A DNA stretch of 64,000 nucleotides from Kribbella soli (GTDB taxonomy: Bacteria > Actinomycetota > Actinomycetes > Propionibacteriales > Kribbellaceae), in NCBI RefSeq assembly GCF_004331345.1, contig NZ_SJJZ01000003.1:434001-498000 (forward strand). Reading direction: 5' to 3'. The notes under the pieces were generated by a model. That model had not been told where the DNA came from. It did no database searches and worked only from the letters and a program-made list of their open reading frames with translations. Position 1 is the stretch's first letter. Every line of letters begins with the position of its first letter. Position numbers and translations under genes: made by a program. Positions 26,103 to 35,054 of the stretch are shown in pieces.

Positions 26103-26390
26103 TCAGGCCGCGGCCACGACCTCGGGCTCGATCGCCGGGTGCGCCAGCACGAGGGCCTCTTCGCGCGCCAGATCTTCGCTCACCTCGGCGAACACCGTCG
26201 ACAACGGCACTTCCAGCGCCATGCAGATGGCCGCCAGCAACTCGCTCGAAGCTTCCTTCTGACCGCGCTCGACCTCGGACAGATAGCCGAGACTGACGCG
26301 TGCGTCGGCGGATACCTCGCGCAGAGTGCGCCCCTGGCGCAGCCGCTTACGCCGCAGCACGTCGCCCAGCAGGCCACGAACCAGCACCAT
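26103..26390 (-). CDS. clgR: ClgR-type XRE transcriptional regulator
   Basis: 95-residue helix-turn-helix protein. The segment QGRTLREVSADARVSLGYLS, then EVERGQKEASSELLAAICMA, is the hallmark of ClgR, activator of clp protease and other proteostasis genes in actinobacteria. Mycobacterial ClgR has the same core. Its C-terminus ends in ...VVAAA, a hydrophobic tail like those recognised by ClpXP, consistent with ClgR being a Clp substrate. The ATG has GGGAG eight bases upstream. It lies downstream of pgsA and cinA genes as in mycobacteria. I did not find a convincing ClgR operator in its own upstream region. Confidence 0.9.
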   Translation of the reverse strand: MVLVRGLLGDVLRRKRLRQGRTLREVSADARVSLGYLSEVERGQKEASSELLAAICMALEVPLSTVFAEVSEDLAREEALVLAHPAIEPEVVAAA

Positions 26391-26553
26391 GAGGTTTCTC
26401 CCTTCCGCCTGTCCGGCCGCGTCTACTCGCACGGTAGCTCGACCGTAGGAACCAACGGTACCTGTTGCTGGGTCACTACTTCTCGCAATGTCCACCTTCG
26501 GTGCGCCGTGCCAGTCTGCCTTACCTGTCCCCATGCTGGTCCCAACACCCCGT

Positions 26554-27045
26554 TCAGTCGAGATCTTCCGCCACAAGTTCCGCTCCGAGTTCTAGGACGG
26601 CCTGCACACTCCCCCGGCGTACGGCTGCCCGATCACCGCTCAGCTGCAACTTCCGCACCCGCACCGAGCCCGGTCCGGCCGCGGCGACGTACACCGTGCC
26701 GGCCTCGACGCCCGCCTGCGGGTCCGGTCCGGCCACACCGGTCGTCGCGAGCCCGTAGTCCGCCTCCAGACGCTCTCGCACGCCGCTGGCCAATGCAGCA
26801 GCCGTATCCGGGTGCACCGGGCCTACAGCAGCCAGCAGCTCCTCCGGAACGCCCGCAAGCTTGGCCTTCAGGTCAGTCGCGTAGACCACCACGCCACCCC
26901 GATACACAGCCGACACCCCTGGCACATCCGTCAGAATCGCCCCGACCATCCCACCAGTCAACGACTCAGCAGTAGCCAGCGTCACGCGACGTTCCAACAA
27001 CAACCCCACAAGCCGCTGAACCGCCACCTCAACCCCACCGCCCAC
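26554..27045 (-). CDS. CinA C-terminal domain protein, nicotinamide-nucleotide amidase type
   Basis: 163-residue protein made only of the CinA C-terminal domain (PncC type), which deamidates nicotinamide mononucleotide to nicotinate mononucleotide for NAD salvage. The signature TLATAESLTGGMVGAILTDV is at the N-terminus, followed by YRGGVVVYATDLKAKLAGV and TTGVAGPDPQ with the catalytic serine and threonine region. The GTG start at 27043-27045 has GGAGG at good spacing; a GTG two codons upstream overlaps that site. In actinobacteria it often lies between pgsA and clgR, as here. Confidence 0.9.
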   Translation of the reverse strand: MGGGVEVAVQRLVGLLLERRVTLATAESLTGGMVGAILTDVPGVSAVYRGGVVVYATDLKAKLAGVPEELLAAVGPVHPDTAAALASGVRERLEADYGLATTGVAGPDPQAGVEAGTVYVAAAGPGSVRVRKLQLSGDRAAVRRGSVQAVLELGAELVAEDLD

Positions 27046-27341
27046 GGCCACCTCCGACTCTCAACACACACCGCTACTCAACACCCACCACCCAACACCA
27101 CCTCCGCCACCAAACCCCGACGCACCACCCACGACACACCACCGCCGTGCCCCTCGACCCCAGCGTGGCGGGGCTGGGTCAGTAGCCGTCCGTTACCGGT
27201 CTCTCACCCTTGCTACGAAGCAGCCGACACGCATCCGACAGGAGCTCGAGAACTCCCGAAACGCGGGCTCCTGCGCGAGCCCGGTGGGCCGGGCTCGGAT
27301 CGTCTGCGGGTTGTGCGGGGCGCGTGGCTAGACTCGCTCGA

Positions 27342-28520
27342 ATGCCGGAGGCGAGTGGTGGGAGCGCGAAGGGTGGGGGGCGCGGGCGTTCTCTCGCGCA
27401 GGTGTATCGGCGGTTCGGTGAAGTCGATGCGCTGAAGATTTCGCCGCTGTACGCGCGGATGGCGATTGCGCTGAGCGAGTCGGCTGACGCGCTGCGAGTG
27501 ATCGAGGGCGCGCCGCCACGCCGCCGGCATCCGACGGTGGTCCTCGCCGCTCTCCACGACCTCGCCCTCTCCGGACAGGCCCCCGACCTGGCCGCCGCCT
27601 TCGCCACCGCAAACGCCGCAAACGCAACCGCTGAGACCACAACCGCAAAGACCACGACCGCAAAGACCACCACTGCCACGACGGACGCAGCTGGGTTGGA
27701 TGTGGTCGGGGCCGTGGCTGTTGGGGTGGTTCGGCGGGTGGGGAGCTTGGTTTTGGAGGTTGGGGCGGGGCGGAAGGTTCGGGGGGACGAAGGTGGGCGG
27801 CATGCGGTGCTGTATCCGGCTGTTGCCGAGGTGGCGCGGCGGGTTGGGGCGGGTTCGGTTGGGCTGATCGATGTGGGGCGGTCGGCTGGGCTGAATCTGA
27901 CCGTTGATCGGGTGGGGATCTCGTACGGCAACGGGCAGTCGTTGGGTGACGCAGGTTCCGCGGTGCAGGTGTCGGCTTCGGTTGTGGGCGATGGGCGGGT
28001 GCCGTCGCTCGCGATGCCGAAGGTTGCGGCTCGGGTTGTGGTTGATGTTGAACCGGTGGATGTGACTGATGCGGACGAGGCGCATTGGTTGCGGGCGTGC
28101 GTGCCGCCGGATCAGGTGGAGCGGTTGGCGAGGCTCGAGGCGGAGTTGGCGTTGGCGGAGGCGGCTCCACCGGTGCTGGTGCGGGGTGGTGTTGTCGAGG
28201 TGCTTCCGGAGGCGATCGCCTCGGTGCCTGACGAAGTACTCCCGGTGGTGATCACGACCTGGGCGTTGTCGGGGCTGGATCTCGAGGGGCGGCTGCGGTT
28301 CCTGCAGCGGCTCGACGAGGCCGCGACTCGGCGGCCGGTGGCGTGGGTGTCGGTGGAGGGCGTCGGAGTCGCGCCGGGGATGCCGACGTTCGGCGATCGG
28401 CGGGCTTCGGGGCACAGCATCGTCGGGCTGGGCGTGTTTGATCACGCGTCGCTGCATGCCACCGCGGTCGGCCGCTGCTGGCTGCGCGGCGAGATGCTCG
28501 CCTGGCTGGCCGATTCGTAG
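27342..28520 (+). CDS. DUF2332 family protein
   Basis: 392-residue protein matching DUF2332: SLAQVYRRFGEVDALKISPL, YARMAIALSESADAL, then HPTVVLAALHDLAL, and a second half with GSVGLIDVGRSAGLNL, DRVGISYGNG and VVITTWALSGL. The arrangement (GLIDVGRSAGLNL, a glycine-bearing strand) recalls methyltransferase folds, but the family has no assigned reaction. A threonine/alanine/lysine insert, residues about 95-115, is encoded by a 15-base tandem repeat. The ATG is chosen because the conserved region begins shortly after it. It is transcribed against the surrounding pgsA and cinA genes, so it may be a later insertion into that otherwise conserved block. Confidence 0.85.
   Translation: MPEASGGSAKGGGRGRSLAQVYRRFGEVDALKISPLYARMAIALSESADALRVIEGAPPRRRHPTVVLAALHDLALSGQAPDLAAAFATANAANATAETTTAKTTTAKTTTATTDAAGLDVVGAVAVGVVRRVGSLVLEVGAGRKVRGDEGGRHAVLYPAVAEVARRVGAGSVGLIDVGRSAGLNLTVDRVGISYGNGQSLGDAGSAVQVSASVVGDGRVPSLAMPKVAARVVVDVEPVDVTDADEAHWLRACVPPDQVERLARLEAELALAEAAPPVLVRGGVVEVLPEAIASVPDEVLPVVITTWALSGLDLEGRLRFLQRLDEAATRRPVAWVSVEGVGVAPGMPTFGDRRASGHSIVGLGVFDHASLHATAVGRCWLRGEMLAWLADS
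27636..27680 (+). repeat. 15-base tandem repeat inside DUF2332 gene
   Basis: Three consecutive 15-base units, ACCACAACCGCAAAG, ACCACGACCGCAAAG and a diverged ACCACCACTGCCACG, encode TTTAK-TTTAK-TTTAT in frame. The repeat preserves the reading frame whatever its copy number. It sits in a linker between the N-terminal helices and the main domain. Confidence 0.8.
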
Positions 28521-28530
28521 ACCTGCCCGA

Positions 28531-28562
28531 CGGCCCGAGGACCGCCGATCAAGCGGTGGCCG
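28531..28562. terminator. Possible hairpin between convergent DUF2332 and pgsA genes
   Basis: ACCGC and GCGGT (28541-28545, 28553-28557) form a five-base stem around a seven-base loop, and CGGCC with GGCCG can extend it outside a bulge. It sits midway between two converging genes, where a bidirectional terminator would be expected. No U-tract follows, which is normal in actinomycetes. Confidence 0.35.
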
Positions 28563-28566
28563 AAGG

Positions 28567-29190
28567 TTATGGGAGAGGGCGTTTGGCGGCCGCTCGTAGG
28601 CGGAGGGCTCGCGAGAGGTAGTCGAGGCCGGTGACGATGGTTACCAGGACGGCGGCGGCCATGATGGCGACGGCGGTCCAGTGGACGATTGCCAGGTGTT
28701 GCCATGGGAGGAGGTACAGGCCCAGGGCTACGGCTTGGAGGACCGTCTTCAGTTTGCCGCCTCGGCTGGCGGGCATGACGCCGTGGCGGATGACCCAGAA
28801 GCGCAGGGCTGTGACGCCCCACTCGCGGACCATGACGACGATGGTGACCCACCACGGGAGTTCGCCGAGGTACGAGAGGCCGAGGAAGGCGGCGCCGGTG
28901 AGGGCCTTGTCGGCGATCGGGTCGGCGATCTTGCCGAAGTTCGTGACCAGGTTCCAGCGGCGGGCGATGTCGCCGTCGAAGCGATCGGTGACGATGGCGA
29001 CGACGAACGCGGCGGTCGCGAGGAGGCGGTCGCTGGTGGTGTGGCCGCCGTCGCGGAGCAGGAGCCAGACGAACAGCGGTACCAGGACCAGGCGGAGGAC
29101 CGTGAGCGCGTTCGGCACGTTCCAGGCGCTGGGCGCGTGGAGATGGCCGCCGGCTGCGTGCGGCGCCGGGTTCGTCTCCGGGTTGGTCAC
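28567..29190 (-). CDS. pgsA: CDP-diacylglycerol-glycerol-3-phosphate 3-phosphatidyltransferase
   Basis: Integral membrane enzyme of 207 residues that makes phosphatidylglycerol phosphate. The CDP-alcohol phosphotransferase motif D-G-x2-A-R-x8-G-x3-D-x3-D is complete in DGDIARRWNLVTNFGKIADP followed by IAD. Four to six hydrophobic segments are visible. The GTG start overlaps the rimO stop by four bases (GTGA), a coupling typical of this actinobacterial rimO-pgsA pair. It corresponds in position to mycobacterial pgsA3, next to clgR. Substrate assignment is from the family and the gene order; a phosphatidylinositol-phosphate synthase is less likely. Confidence 0.92.
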   Translation of the reverse strand: MTNPETNPAPHAAGGHLHAPSAWNVPNALTVLRLVLVPLFVWLLLRDGGHTTSDRLLATAAFVVAIVTDRFDGDIARRWNLVTNFGKIADPIADKALTGAAFLGLSYLGELPWWVTIVVMVREWGVTALRFWVIRHGVMPASRGGKLKTVLQAVALGLYLLPWQHLAIVHWTAVAIMAAAVLVTIVTGLDYLSRALRLRAAAKRPLP

Positions 29191-30860
29191 GCGGTCAGGT
29201 TAGCTGCCGAGCGGCCGTCTGGGGCGTTCACGAGTGCCGCGAACTCGGCGATGAGGTCGACACCGTCGTTCGACACCACCTTCGCAGTGACCAGATCCCC
29301 GACCCGGATCCCGTCCGGGAGGCCGGTGACGGTCGTCATTCCGTCCACCTCGGGCCCCTGGTGCGCCGCACGACCCTCAGCGTCGCCGGAGTCCGGCGAG
29401 TCCGCGGTGTCCCCGGTGTCGAGGGATTCGATGAGGACCTCCAGGAGTTCGCCGATACGGGATTCGGCGCGGGAGGAGGTCAGGTCTTCGGCCAGGCGGG
29501 TGACGCGGTCGAGCCGCTCGGCGATGGTGTCCTCGTCGAGCTTGCCGTCGTACGTCTCGGCCTCGGTGCCGTCCTCGTCGGAGTAGCCGAAGACGCCGAT
29601 CGCGTCCAGGCCGGCGCGGGAGAGGAAGTCGCAGAGGATGTCGACGTCCTCTTCGGTCTCGCCCGGGAAGCCGACGATCACGTTGCTGCGGATGCCGGCC
29701 GTCGGGGCTGCGGCGCGGACCTGGGCGATGAGTTCGAGGAAACGCTCGGAGTCGCCGAAGCGGCGCATCCGGCGCAGGAGCGGGCCGGAGGCGTGCTGGA
29801 AGGACAGGTCGAAGTACGGGACGACGCCGGGGGTGGCGGTCATCGCGGTGATCAGGGTGGGGCGCATTTCGGCGGGCTGGAGGTACGAGACGCGGACGCG
29901 GGTGATGCCGGGGACCTCCGCGATCTCGCCGACGAGGGTCTCGAGGAGGCGGAGGTCGCCGAGGTCCTTGCCGTAGGAGGTTGAGTTCTCGGAGACCAGG
30001 AAGAGTTCCCGTACGCCGTTCTCGGCCAGCCACTCGGCTTCGCGGAGTACCTCGGCCGGCCGGCGGGACATGAAGGCGCCGCGGAACATCGGGATCGCGC
30101 AGAACGCGCAGCGGCGGTCGCAGCCGGACGCGAGTTTCAGCGGGGCCATCGGGCCGCCGTCGAGGCGACGGCGCATGACGCGCGGGCCGCTGGCAGGGGC
30201 GGTCGCGAGGTCGGGAGCGTCGATCTTCAGCTCTTCCGGTGCGCCGGTGACGAACCGTCCCTTGAGCTCACCAGGAGCGTCTGAGGTCTTGCCTACCGGC
30301 CGGAGCGCCTCCGGGATGTGGTCACCGAGCACAGCCGTCCGCCCGCCGCCGGTGGAGGTCTCGGCGGCGGCATCGGTGGCGGTGGGGTCGCCGTGGCCGG
30401 GGATTGCCGGAGCCGGGCTTGCGTGGCGGTCGGCAGGGGCCAGTGGGAGGAGTTTGCGGCGGTCGCGCGGTACGTGGGCCTGGTGCTTGGTGCCGGCCAG
30501 GATCGCGCGGAGGCGGTCCGAGATGTCGGTGTAGTCGTCGAAGCTGAGTACGGCGTCCGTCTCCGGGAGGGCGTCCGCGAGCTGCTCGCCGTACCGCTCG
30601 GCGAGGCAGCCGACCGCGACGACGGCCTGTGTGCGGCCCGAGTCCTTGTAGTCGGCAGCCGCGAGCAGCGTGTCGACAGAGTCCTTCTTCGCGGCCTCGA
30701 CGAAGCCGCAAGTGTTCACCACCACCGTGTCCGCCTCGGCGGCGTCGTCGACCAGTTGGAACCCCCCGGCTTCGAGCCGGCCGGCCAGTTCCTCGGAGTC
30801 GACATCGTTACGGGCACAGCCCAGCGTGACCAGGGCGACGGTGGTGGGTGGCGTATTCAT
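29187..30860 (-). CDS. rimO: Ribosomal protein S12 methylthiotransferase RimO
   Basis: Radical-SAM enzyme that adds a methylthio group to an aspartate of ribosomal protein S12. The N-terminal MTTase domain has its three cluster cysteines at C15 (TLGCARN), C51 (NTCGF) and C85 (VGCLAE). The radical-SAM cluster is CDRRCAFC, with C247, C251 and C254. A C-terminal TRAM domain follows. The protein has 557 residues, longer than the usual 430-490, because of a low-complexity insert of about 110 residues before the radical-SAM motif and another at the TRAM start rich in D, S and G. The ATG is preferred over a GTG two codons upstream. It is co-transcribed with pgsA. Confidence 0.93.
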   Translation of the reverse strand: MNTPPTTVALVTLGCARNDVDSEELAGRLEAGGFQLVDDAAEADTVVVNTCGFVEAAKKDSVDTLLAAADYKDSGRTQAVVAVGCLAERYGEQLADALPETDAVLSFDDYTDISDRLRAILAGTKHQAHVPRDRRKLLPLAPADRHASPAPAIPGHGDPTATDAAAETSTGGGRTAVLGDHIPEALRPVGKTSDAPGELKGRFVTGAPEELKIDAPDLATAPASGPRVMRRRLDGGPMAPLKLASGCDRRCAFCAIPMFRGAFMSRRPAEVLREAEWLAENGVRELFLVSENSTSYGKDLGDLRLLETLVGEIAEVPGITRVRVSYLQPAEMRPTLITAMTATPGVVPYFDLSFQHASGPLLRRMRRFGDSERFLELIAQVRAAAPTAGIRSNVIVGFPGETEEDVDILCDFLSRAGLDAIGVFGYSDEDGTEAETYDGKLDEDTIAERLDRVTRLAEDLTSSRAESRIGELLEVLIESLDTGDTADSPDSGDAEGRAAHQGPEVDGMTTVTGLPDGIRVGDLVTAKVVSNDGVDLIAEFAALVNAPDGRSAANLTA

Positions 30861-30911
30861 CCCCACGAGTATGACGCGCTGTGCACGTCCGTACCTAACC
30901 CAGAAGCTCGG

Positions 30912-31676
30912 TTACTGGTTGCCGGTGGTCTTGCTGAGGGTGCCGTTCGGGTGCGCGGTGAACTTGTAGAGCTTGGTGGGGATCCGCTTGCCGTTGAGCA
31001 CGACGACGAGGTTGCCGGGGTTGCCCACAGTCACCCGGATGTCGCCCGCACTGGTGACGGACTGGGCGATGCCCGGGCTGAGTCGGCCCTGGAAGAGGCG
31101 ACGATTCTTCCGGTCCCGGATTGTCAGGTACGTGCCGTCGCCTGTCGCCGTCAGCCTCAGCGCGGTCTTCAGTGCCGGCGGTTTGGCCGACGTCGGCGTC
31201 TTGGTGGGCCGGACCGTCGGCTGCGGCGTTGCCTTCGGGGTCGGCGTGGTGACAGTCGCCGTCGTGGTCGCGGTCTTGGACGCGTTGGCCTCGATGTCGC
31301 TGGGCAGCGTGAACAGCCGCACCATCCCCCAACCCATCAGGATGACCAGGATCGCGCCGACCACCAGGGCCCAGCGCGGGCGGGCCGGCCGGAGGGTCGG
31401 GGCCTTGACCGCGGCGCGTTCCTCGCGGCGGGACTTCTCCTCCTCGACGGCGTGTTCGGCGTCGAAGCTGGCAAGCAACGGAGCGGGGTCGGCCTTGACC
31501 ACGCGAGCGATCGACCGGATGTGCCCACGGGCGTAGAAGTTCCCGCCGCAGCGGGAGAAATCGTCGGCCTCCATGGCGATCAGCAGCCCGGATCTGATCC
31601 GGGTGGCGGCGCTCAGCTGCTCGATCGTCATGTCGGCCCGTTCGCGGGCCGCCGTGAGCTCGCTGCCGATGCTCAC
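30912..31676 (-). CDS. RodZ-like helix-turn-helix membrane protein
   Basis: 254 residues with the RodZ layout: an N-terminal Xre-type helix-turn-helix (residues 1-70, MTIEQLSAATRIRSGLLIAM), a basic linker, one transmembrane helix at about 102-122 (WALVVGAILVILMGWGMVRLF), a threonine/proline-rich spacer with TPTPKATPQPT, and a beta-rich DUF4115 domain at the C-terminus. RodZ links the cytoskeleton to cell-wall synthesis in rods. In actinomycetes similar proteins occur beside ftsK and rimO and their role is less clear. The RodZ assignment is by architecture, not by proven function. Confidence 0.82.
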   Translation of the reverse strand: MSIGSELTAARERADMTIEQLSAATRIRSGLLIAMEADDFSRCGGNFYARGHIRSIARVVKADPAPLLASFDAEHAVEEEKSRREERAAVKAPTLRPARPRWALVVGAILVILMGWGMVRLFTLPSDIEANASKTATTTATVTTPTPKATPQPTVRPTKTPTSAKPPALKTALRLTATGDGTYLTIRDRKNRRLFQGRLSPGIAQSVTSAGDIRVTVGNPGNLVVVLNGKRIPTKLYKFTAHPNGTLSKTTGNQ

Positions 31677-31779
31677 GTCCCCACCATCCTCTCCTCGTCC
31701 GACCTGTTCGCGCGGACCATCGACAGCCGGTGCGTCGATATCAACTCAACGGCTTGGGTTCGACGGGGTCACGGACGAG

Positions 31780-32352
31780 TCAGAGTTGTTCCCTGACCGG
31801 ACATCTGGCATCGGCCAGCATGTGCAGTGCCTGCACCACTTCCCCGTTGGACGGCCGAGCCGTCAACCCGAACGGTATCGCGAGTGAGGATCCGGTCAGG
31901 CGGCGGTTGGCATCAGTTGTCTTGCGGGTCGAACTCGGCATCGCACCGAGGACCGGCCCAGGATCCTGCAGGTGTACGGCGATCCGCCCGTCGTCGAGCG
32001 GATGCCGGCGCTGCAGCACCGTCACCTCTTCGATGTCCTCCCACCGGGTACCCACCCATTCACTGCCGATGCGCAACCGGATGCCGACGTCGTCGGCGAC
32101 CAGCATGTCCCCCACTGTCAGCGCGCGGGCGCACACCACGGCGAGCACGGCGAACGCGGCAGCGACGATCCAGCGCAGGATGCCGGCCGGACTCGTCGAC
32201 GCCGACGCCGACGCCGCGAAGCCGATCGCGACCAGGGCCGCGCCGGCGGCGAGCCCGCCGTGCACCCGCTGCGAGGCGCGAACGGTGAACGGCACGGGCT
32301 CGGGGTCGACGTCGAATCGGTCCTGCCTGGGCAGTGCGCTCGCGGCGGTCAC
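31780..32352 (-). CDS. Two-helix membrane protein with PH-like domain
   Basis: 190 residues. Two hydrophobic helices at about residues 30-50 and 58-78 are followed by a cytosolic beta domain (GVRLRIGSEWVGTRWEDIEE-like, here GIRLRIGSEWVGTRWEDIEE), the look of actinobacterial PH-domain membrane proteins. Such proteins are common and uncharacterised. The gene starts four bases after ftsK stops, and the RodZ-like gene follows about 100 bases later, so it belongs to the ftsK-rimO-pgsA transcription block. Confidence 0.7.
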   Translation of the reverse strand: MTAASALPRQDRFDVDPEPVPFTVRASQRVHGGLAAGAALVAIGFAASASASTSPAGILRWIVAAAFAVLAVVCARALTVGDMLVADDVGIRLRIGSEWVGTRWEDIEEVTVLQRRHPLDDGRIAVHLQDPGPVLGAMPSSTRKTTDANRRLTGSSLAIPFGLTARPSNGEVVQALHMLADARCPVREQL

Positions 32353-32356
32353 GGTC

Positions 32357-34981
32357 TCACTCTCCTCGGAGGGTGGTGATGAAGTCCTCTAGGTCGTCGG
32401 GCTTGACCAGGACGTCCCGGGCCTTCGAACCCTCACTGGGACCGACGACGCCGCGGCTCTCCAGGATGTCCATCAGCCGCCCGGCCTTGGCGAAGCCGAC
32501 GCGGAGCTTACGCTGCAGCATCGACGTCGAGCCGAACTGGGTGGAAACAATCAGCTCCGCCGCCTGCACCACCAGGTCGAGGTCGTCGCCGATCTCGTCG
32601 TCCAGGTCCTTGCTCGGCCCGGCGACGGCGGTGACGTCCTCGCGGTACGTCGGCTCCAGCTGCGCCTTGCAGTGCTCGACGACGCCGTGGATCTCGGACT
32701 CGTCGACCCAGGCACCCTGGATACGCATCGGCTTGCTCGCGCCCATCGGCAGGAACAGACCGTCACCCTGACCGACCAGCTTCTCCGCACCCGGCTGGTC
32801 GAGGATGACCCGGCTGTCCGCGAGCGACGAGGTCGCGAACGCCAGTCGCGACGGCACGTTCGCCTTGATCAGACCGGTCACGACGTCCACCGACGGCCGC
32901 TGGGTGGCGAGCACCAGATGGATGCCGGCCGCCCGGGCCAGCTGGGTGATGCGGACGATCGAGTCCTCGACGTCGCGCGGAGCGACCATCATCAGGTCGG
33001 CGAGCTCGTCGACGATCACCAGCAGATACGGGTACGGCGTCAGCACGCGCTCGCTACCCGGTGGCGGCTTCACCTTCCCGCCACGGACCGCCTTGTTGAA
33101 GTCGTCGACGTGCCGGAACCCGAAGGCCGCGAGGTCGTCGTACCGCATGTCCATCTCGCGGACGACCCACTGCAGCGCCTCGGCGGCCTTCTTGGCGTTG
33201 GTGATGATCGGCGTGATCAGGTGCGGGATGCCCTCGTAGTGGTTCAGCTCGACCCGCTTGGGGTCGACCAGGATCATCCGCACCTCGTCCGGCGTGGCCC
33301 GCATCAGGATCGAGGTGATCAGCGAGTTCACGAACACCGACTTGCCGGAACCGGTCGCACCCGCGACCAGCAGGTGCGGCATCTTCGCCATGTTCGCGAC
33401 CACGAAGCCGCCCTCGACGTCCTTGCCCAGCCCGGCCACCATCGGGTGGTGGTCGTTGCGGGCGGTCGCGGACCGGATCACGTCGCCGAGGCTGACGGTC
33501 TCCTTGTCGATGTTCGGGATCTCGATGCCGATCGCGGACTTGCCCGGGATCGGCGACAGGATCCGGACGTCGGCCGACGCGACGGCGTACGCGATGTTCT
33601 TGGAGAGCGCGGTGACCTTCTCGACCTTCACCGCGGAGCCGAGCTCGACCTCGTACCGGGTGACTGTCGGGCCGCGGGTGTAGCCGGTGATCTGCGCGTC
33701 GATGCCGAACTGCTCGAACACCTCGGTCAGCCGGTCGACCACCGCGTCGGACGCCTTGGTCCGGGCCTTGTGGACCGAACCCGGCTTGAGCATCTGCCCG
33801 TCGGGCAGCGTGTATGTGATGTCGCCGGACAGGCTGAGCTGCTCGACACGCTGCGGCAGCGGCGTGTGCGGCGGCGGCTCGGGCGCCGGTGCCGGCGGCT
33901 TGCTCGGGGCGGGCGCCTCGAAGGCAGGCTCGACGGCGGCTGCGGAGGCCGCGCCGTCGGAGTCGTCGACGTCGTACGCCTCCTCGACCACCGGCTGCGC
34001 CTTCGCCTTGCGGCCGCGCTTCGGGGTCTCCTCGAGCACCGGTGAGTCGTACGGCTTGATCGTCGGCTCGCCGTCCTCCTCGAGCTCGGCCTTGGCGCGT
34101 CGCTGCTTGCGGGTCAGCCGGACCGTGTCGTCGGTCGGCGCCGCGATCACGGACGGAGCGTCCTCGGGCAGCTCGGTCCGTCCCATCAGTACGTCGAACG
34201 CCGCCCGGAACCGCAGCGGGATCGCGTACACCGGCGTCCCGGTGATCACCAGGGCGCCGAAGATCGACAGCAGCACCAGCAGGGGCGCTGCGACGTACTG
34301 CGTGAGCAGGTCGGAGAGGAACGAGGAGACGAAGTACCCGATCGCGCCGCCGGCGTCGCGCAGCGGTCCGTCGGCCGGGTTGCTCGGGCGCGGCAGACCG
34401 TTGGCGATGTGGATCAGGCCCAGTACGCCGAGGCTCACCGCTGTCCACCCGATGACCTGACGGCCGGCCGGGCCGTTGCGGTCGGGGTGACGCAGCGTGC
34501 GGATGGCGATGACCACCAGCATCAGCGGCAGTGCCCAGCCGAGCATGCCGATGCTGCCGCCGACCACGGTCCGTACGCCGTCGCCGACCGAGCCCGGGAG
34601 GTCCCACCAGATGGCGGCGGCCACGACGACCGCCAGGCCGATCAGGAACAGGCCGCCACCGTCACGGCGATGCTCCGGCTCCAGGTCACGGGCGCTGTGG
34701 CCGATCCCCCGCACCATGCTGCCGAGCAGGTGCGCGATACCGATCCAGACCTTCACCACCCCGCGACACAGAGCGAGCATGGCGGCCGCGAACGGGCCCG
34801 GTCCGCTGTTTTTGGGCGTGCTGGTCCGCGCGGCGGTGGATCCACCGCCGCGCTTCGTGCTCTGCCCACGCTTCTGGGCGCCTGACGGACGGGAGCGTCC
34901 ACCGGCAGCCGAACGGGCCGTGCTCGGCCGTTTAGCTGCCGATTTCTGCGCCCGCGCCGGGGAAGACGTGCGGGTCGCCAT
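32357..34981 (-). CDS. ftsK: DNA translocase FtsK
   Basis: 874-residue septal DNA pump that clears the chromosome from the division site. Four membrane helices lie in the first 210 residues after a basic, low-complexity N-terminus. A proline/alanine linker follows (about residues 300-380). The motor domain starts with ITGYTRGPTVTRYEVELG; Walker A is GATGSGKS at about residues 540-547 and Walker B is YLLVIVDELADLMM. A C-terminal gamma winged-helix domain (VQAAELIVSTQFGSTSMLQR) that reads KOPS sites is complete. It heads the block of PH-like, RodZ-like, rimO and pgsA genes. Confidence 0.96.
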   Translation of the reverse strand: MATRTSSPARAQKSAAKRPSTARSAAGGRSRPSGAQKRGQSTKRGGGSTAARTSTPKNSGPGPFAAAMLALCRGVVKVWIGIAHLLGSMVRGIGHSARDLEPEHRRDGGGLFLIGLAVVVAAAIWWDLPGSVGDGVRTVVGGSIGMLGWALPLMLVVIAIRTLRHPDRNGPAGRQVIGWTAVSLGVLGLIHIANGLPRPSNPADGPLRDAGGAIGYFVSSFLSDLLTQYVAAPLLVLLSIFGALVITGTPVYAIPLRFRAAFDVLMGRTELPEDAPSVIAAPTDDTVRLTRKQRRAKAELEEDGEPTIKPYDSPVLEETPKRGRKAKAQPVVEEAYDVDDSDGAASAAAVEPAFEAPAPSKPPAPAPEPPPHTPLPQRVEQLSLSGDITYTLPDGQMLKPGSVHKARTKASDAVVDRLTEVFEQFGIDAQITGYTRGPTVTRYEVELGSAVKVEKVTALSKNIAYAVASADVRILSPIPGKSAIGIEIPNIDKETVSLGDVIRSATARNDHHPMVAGLGKDVEGGFVVANMAKMPHLLVAGATGSGKSVFVNSLITSILMRATPDEVRMILVDPKRVELNHYEGIPHLITPIITNAKKAAEALQWVVREMDMRYDDLAAFGFRHVDDFNKAVRGGKVKPPPGSERVLTPYPYLLVIVDELADLMMVAPRDVEDSIVRITQLARAAGIHLVLATQRPSVDVVTGLIKANVPSRLAFATSSLADSRVILDQPGAEKLVGQGDGLFLPMGASKPMRIQGAWVDESEIHGVVEHCKAQLEPTYREDVTAVAGPSKDLDDEIGDDLDLVVQAAELIVSTQFGSTSMLQRKLRVGFAKAGRLMDILESRGVVGPSEGSKARDVLVKPDDLEDFITTLRGE

Positions 34982-35054
34982 ATTGATCAGGCTACCCCGA
35001 CTACCCCTTGAGTCCCACGTGTCACACGCCGATCACGCTGCCGCATCCGTAGCG

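Noticed and set aside
26391..26553. ClgR operator upstream of clgR
   Set aside because: I found no convincing GTTCGC-type inverted site; the region holds a good ribosome binding site only.
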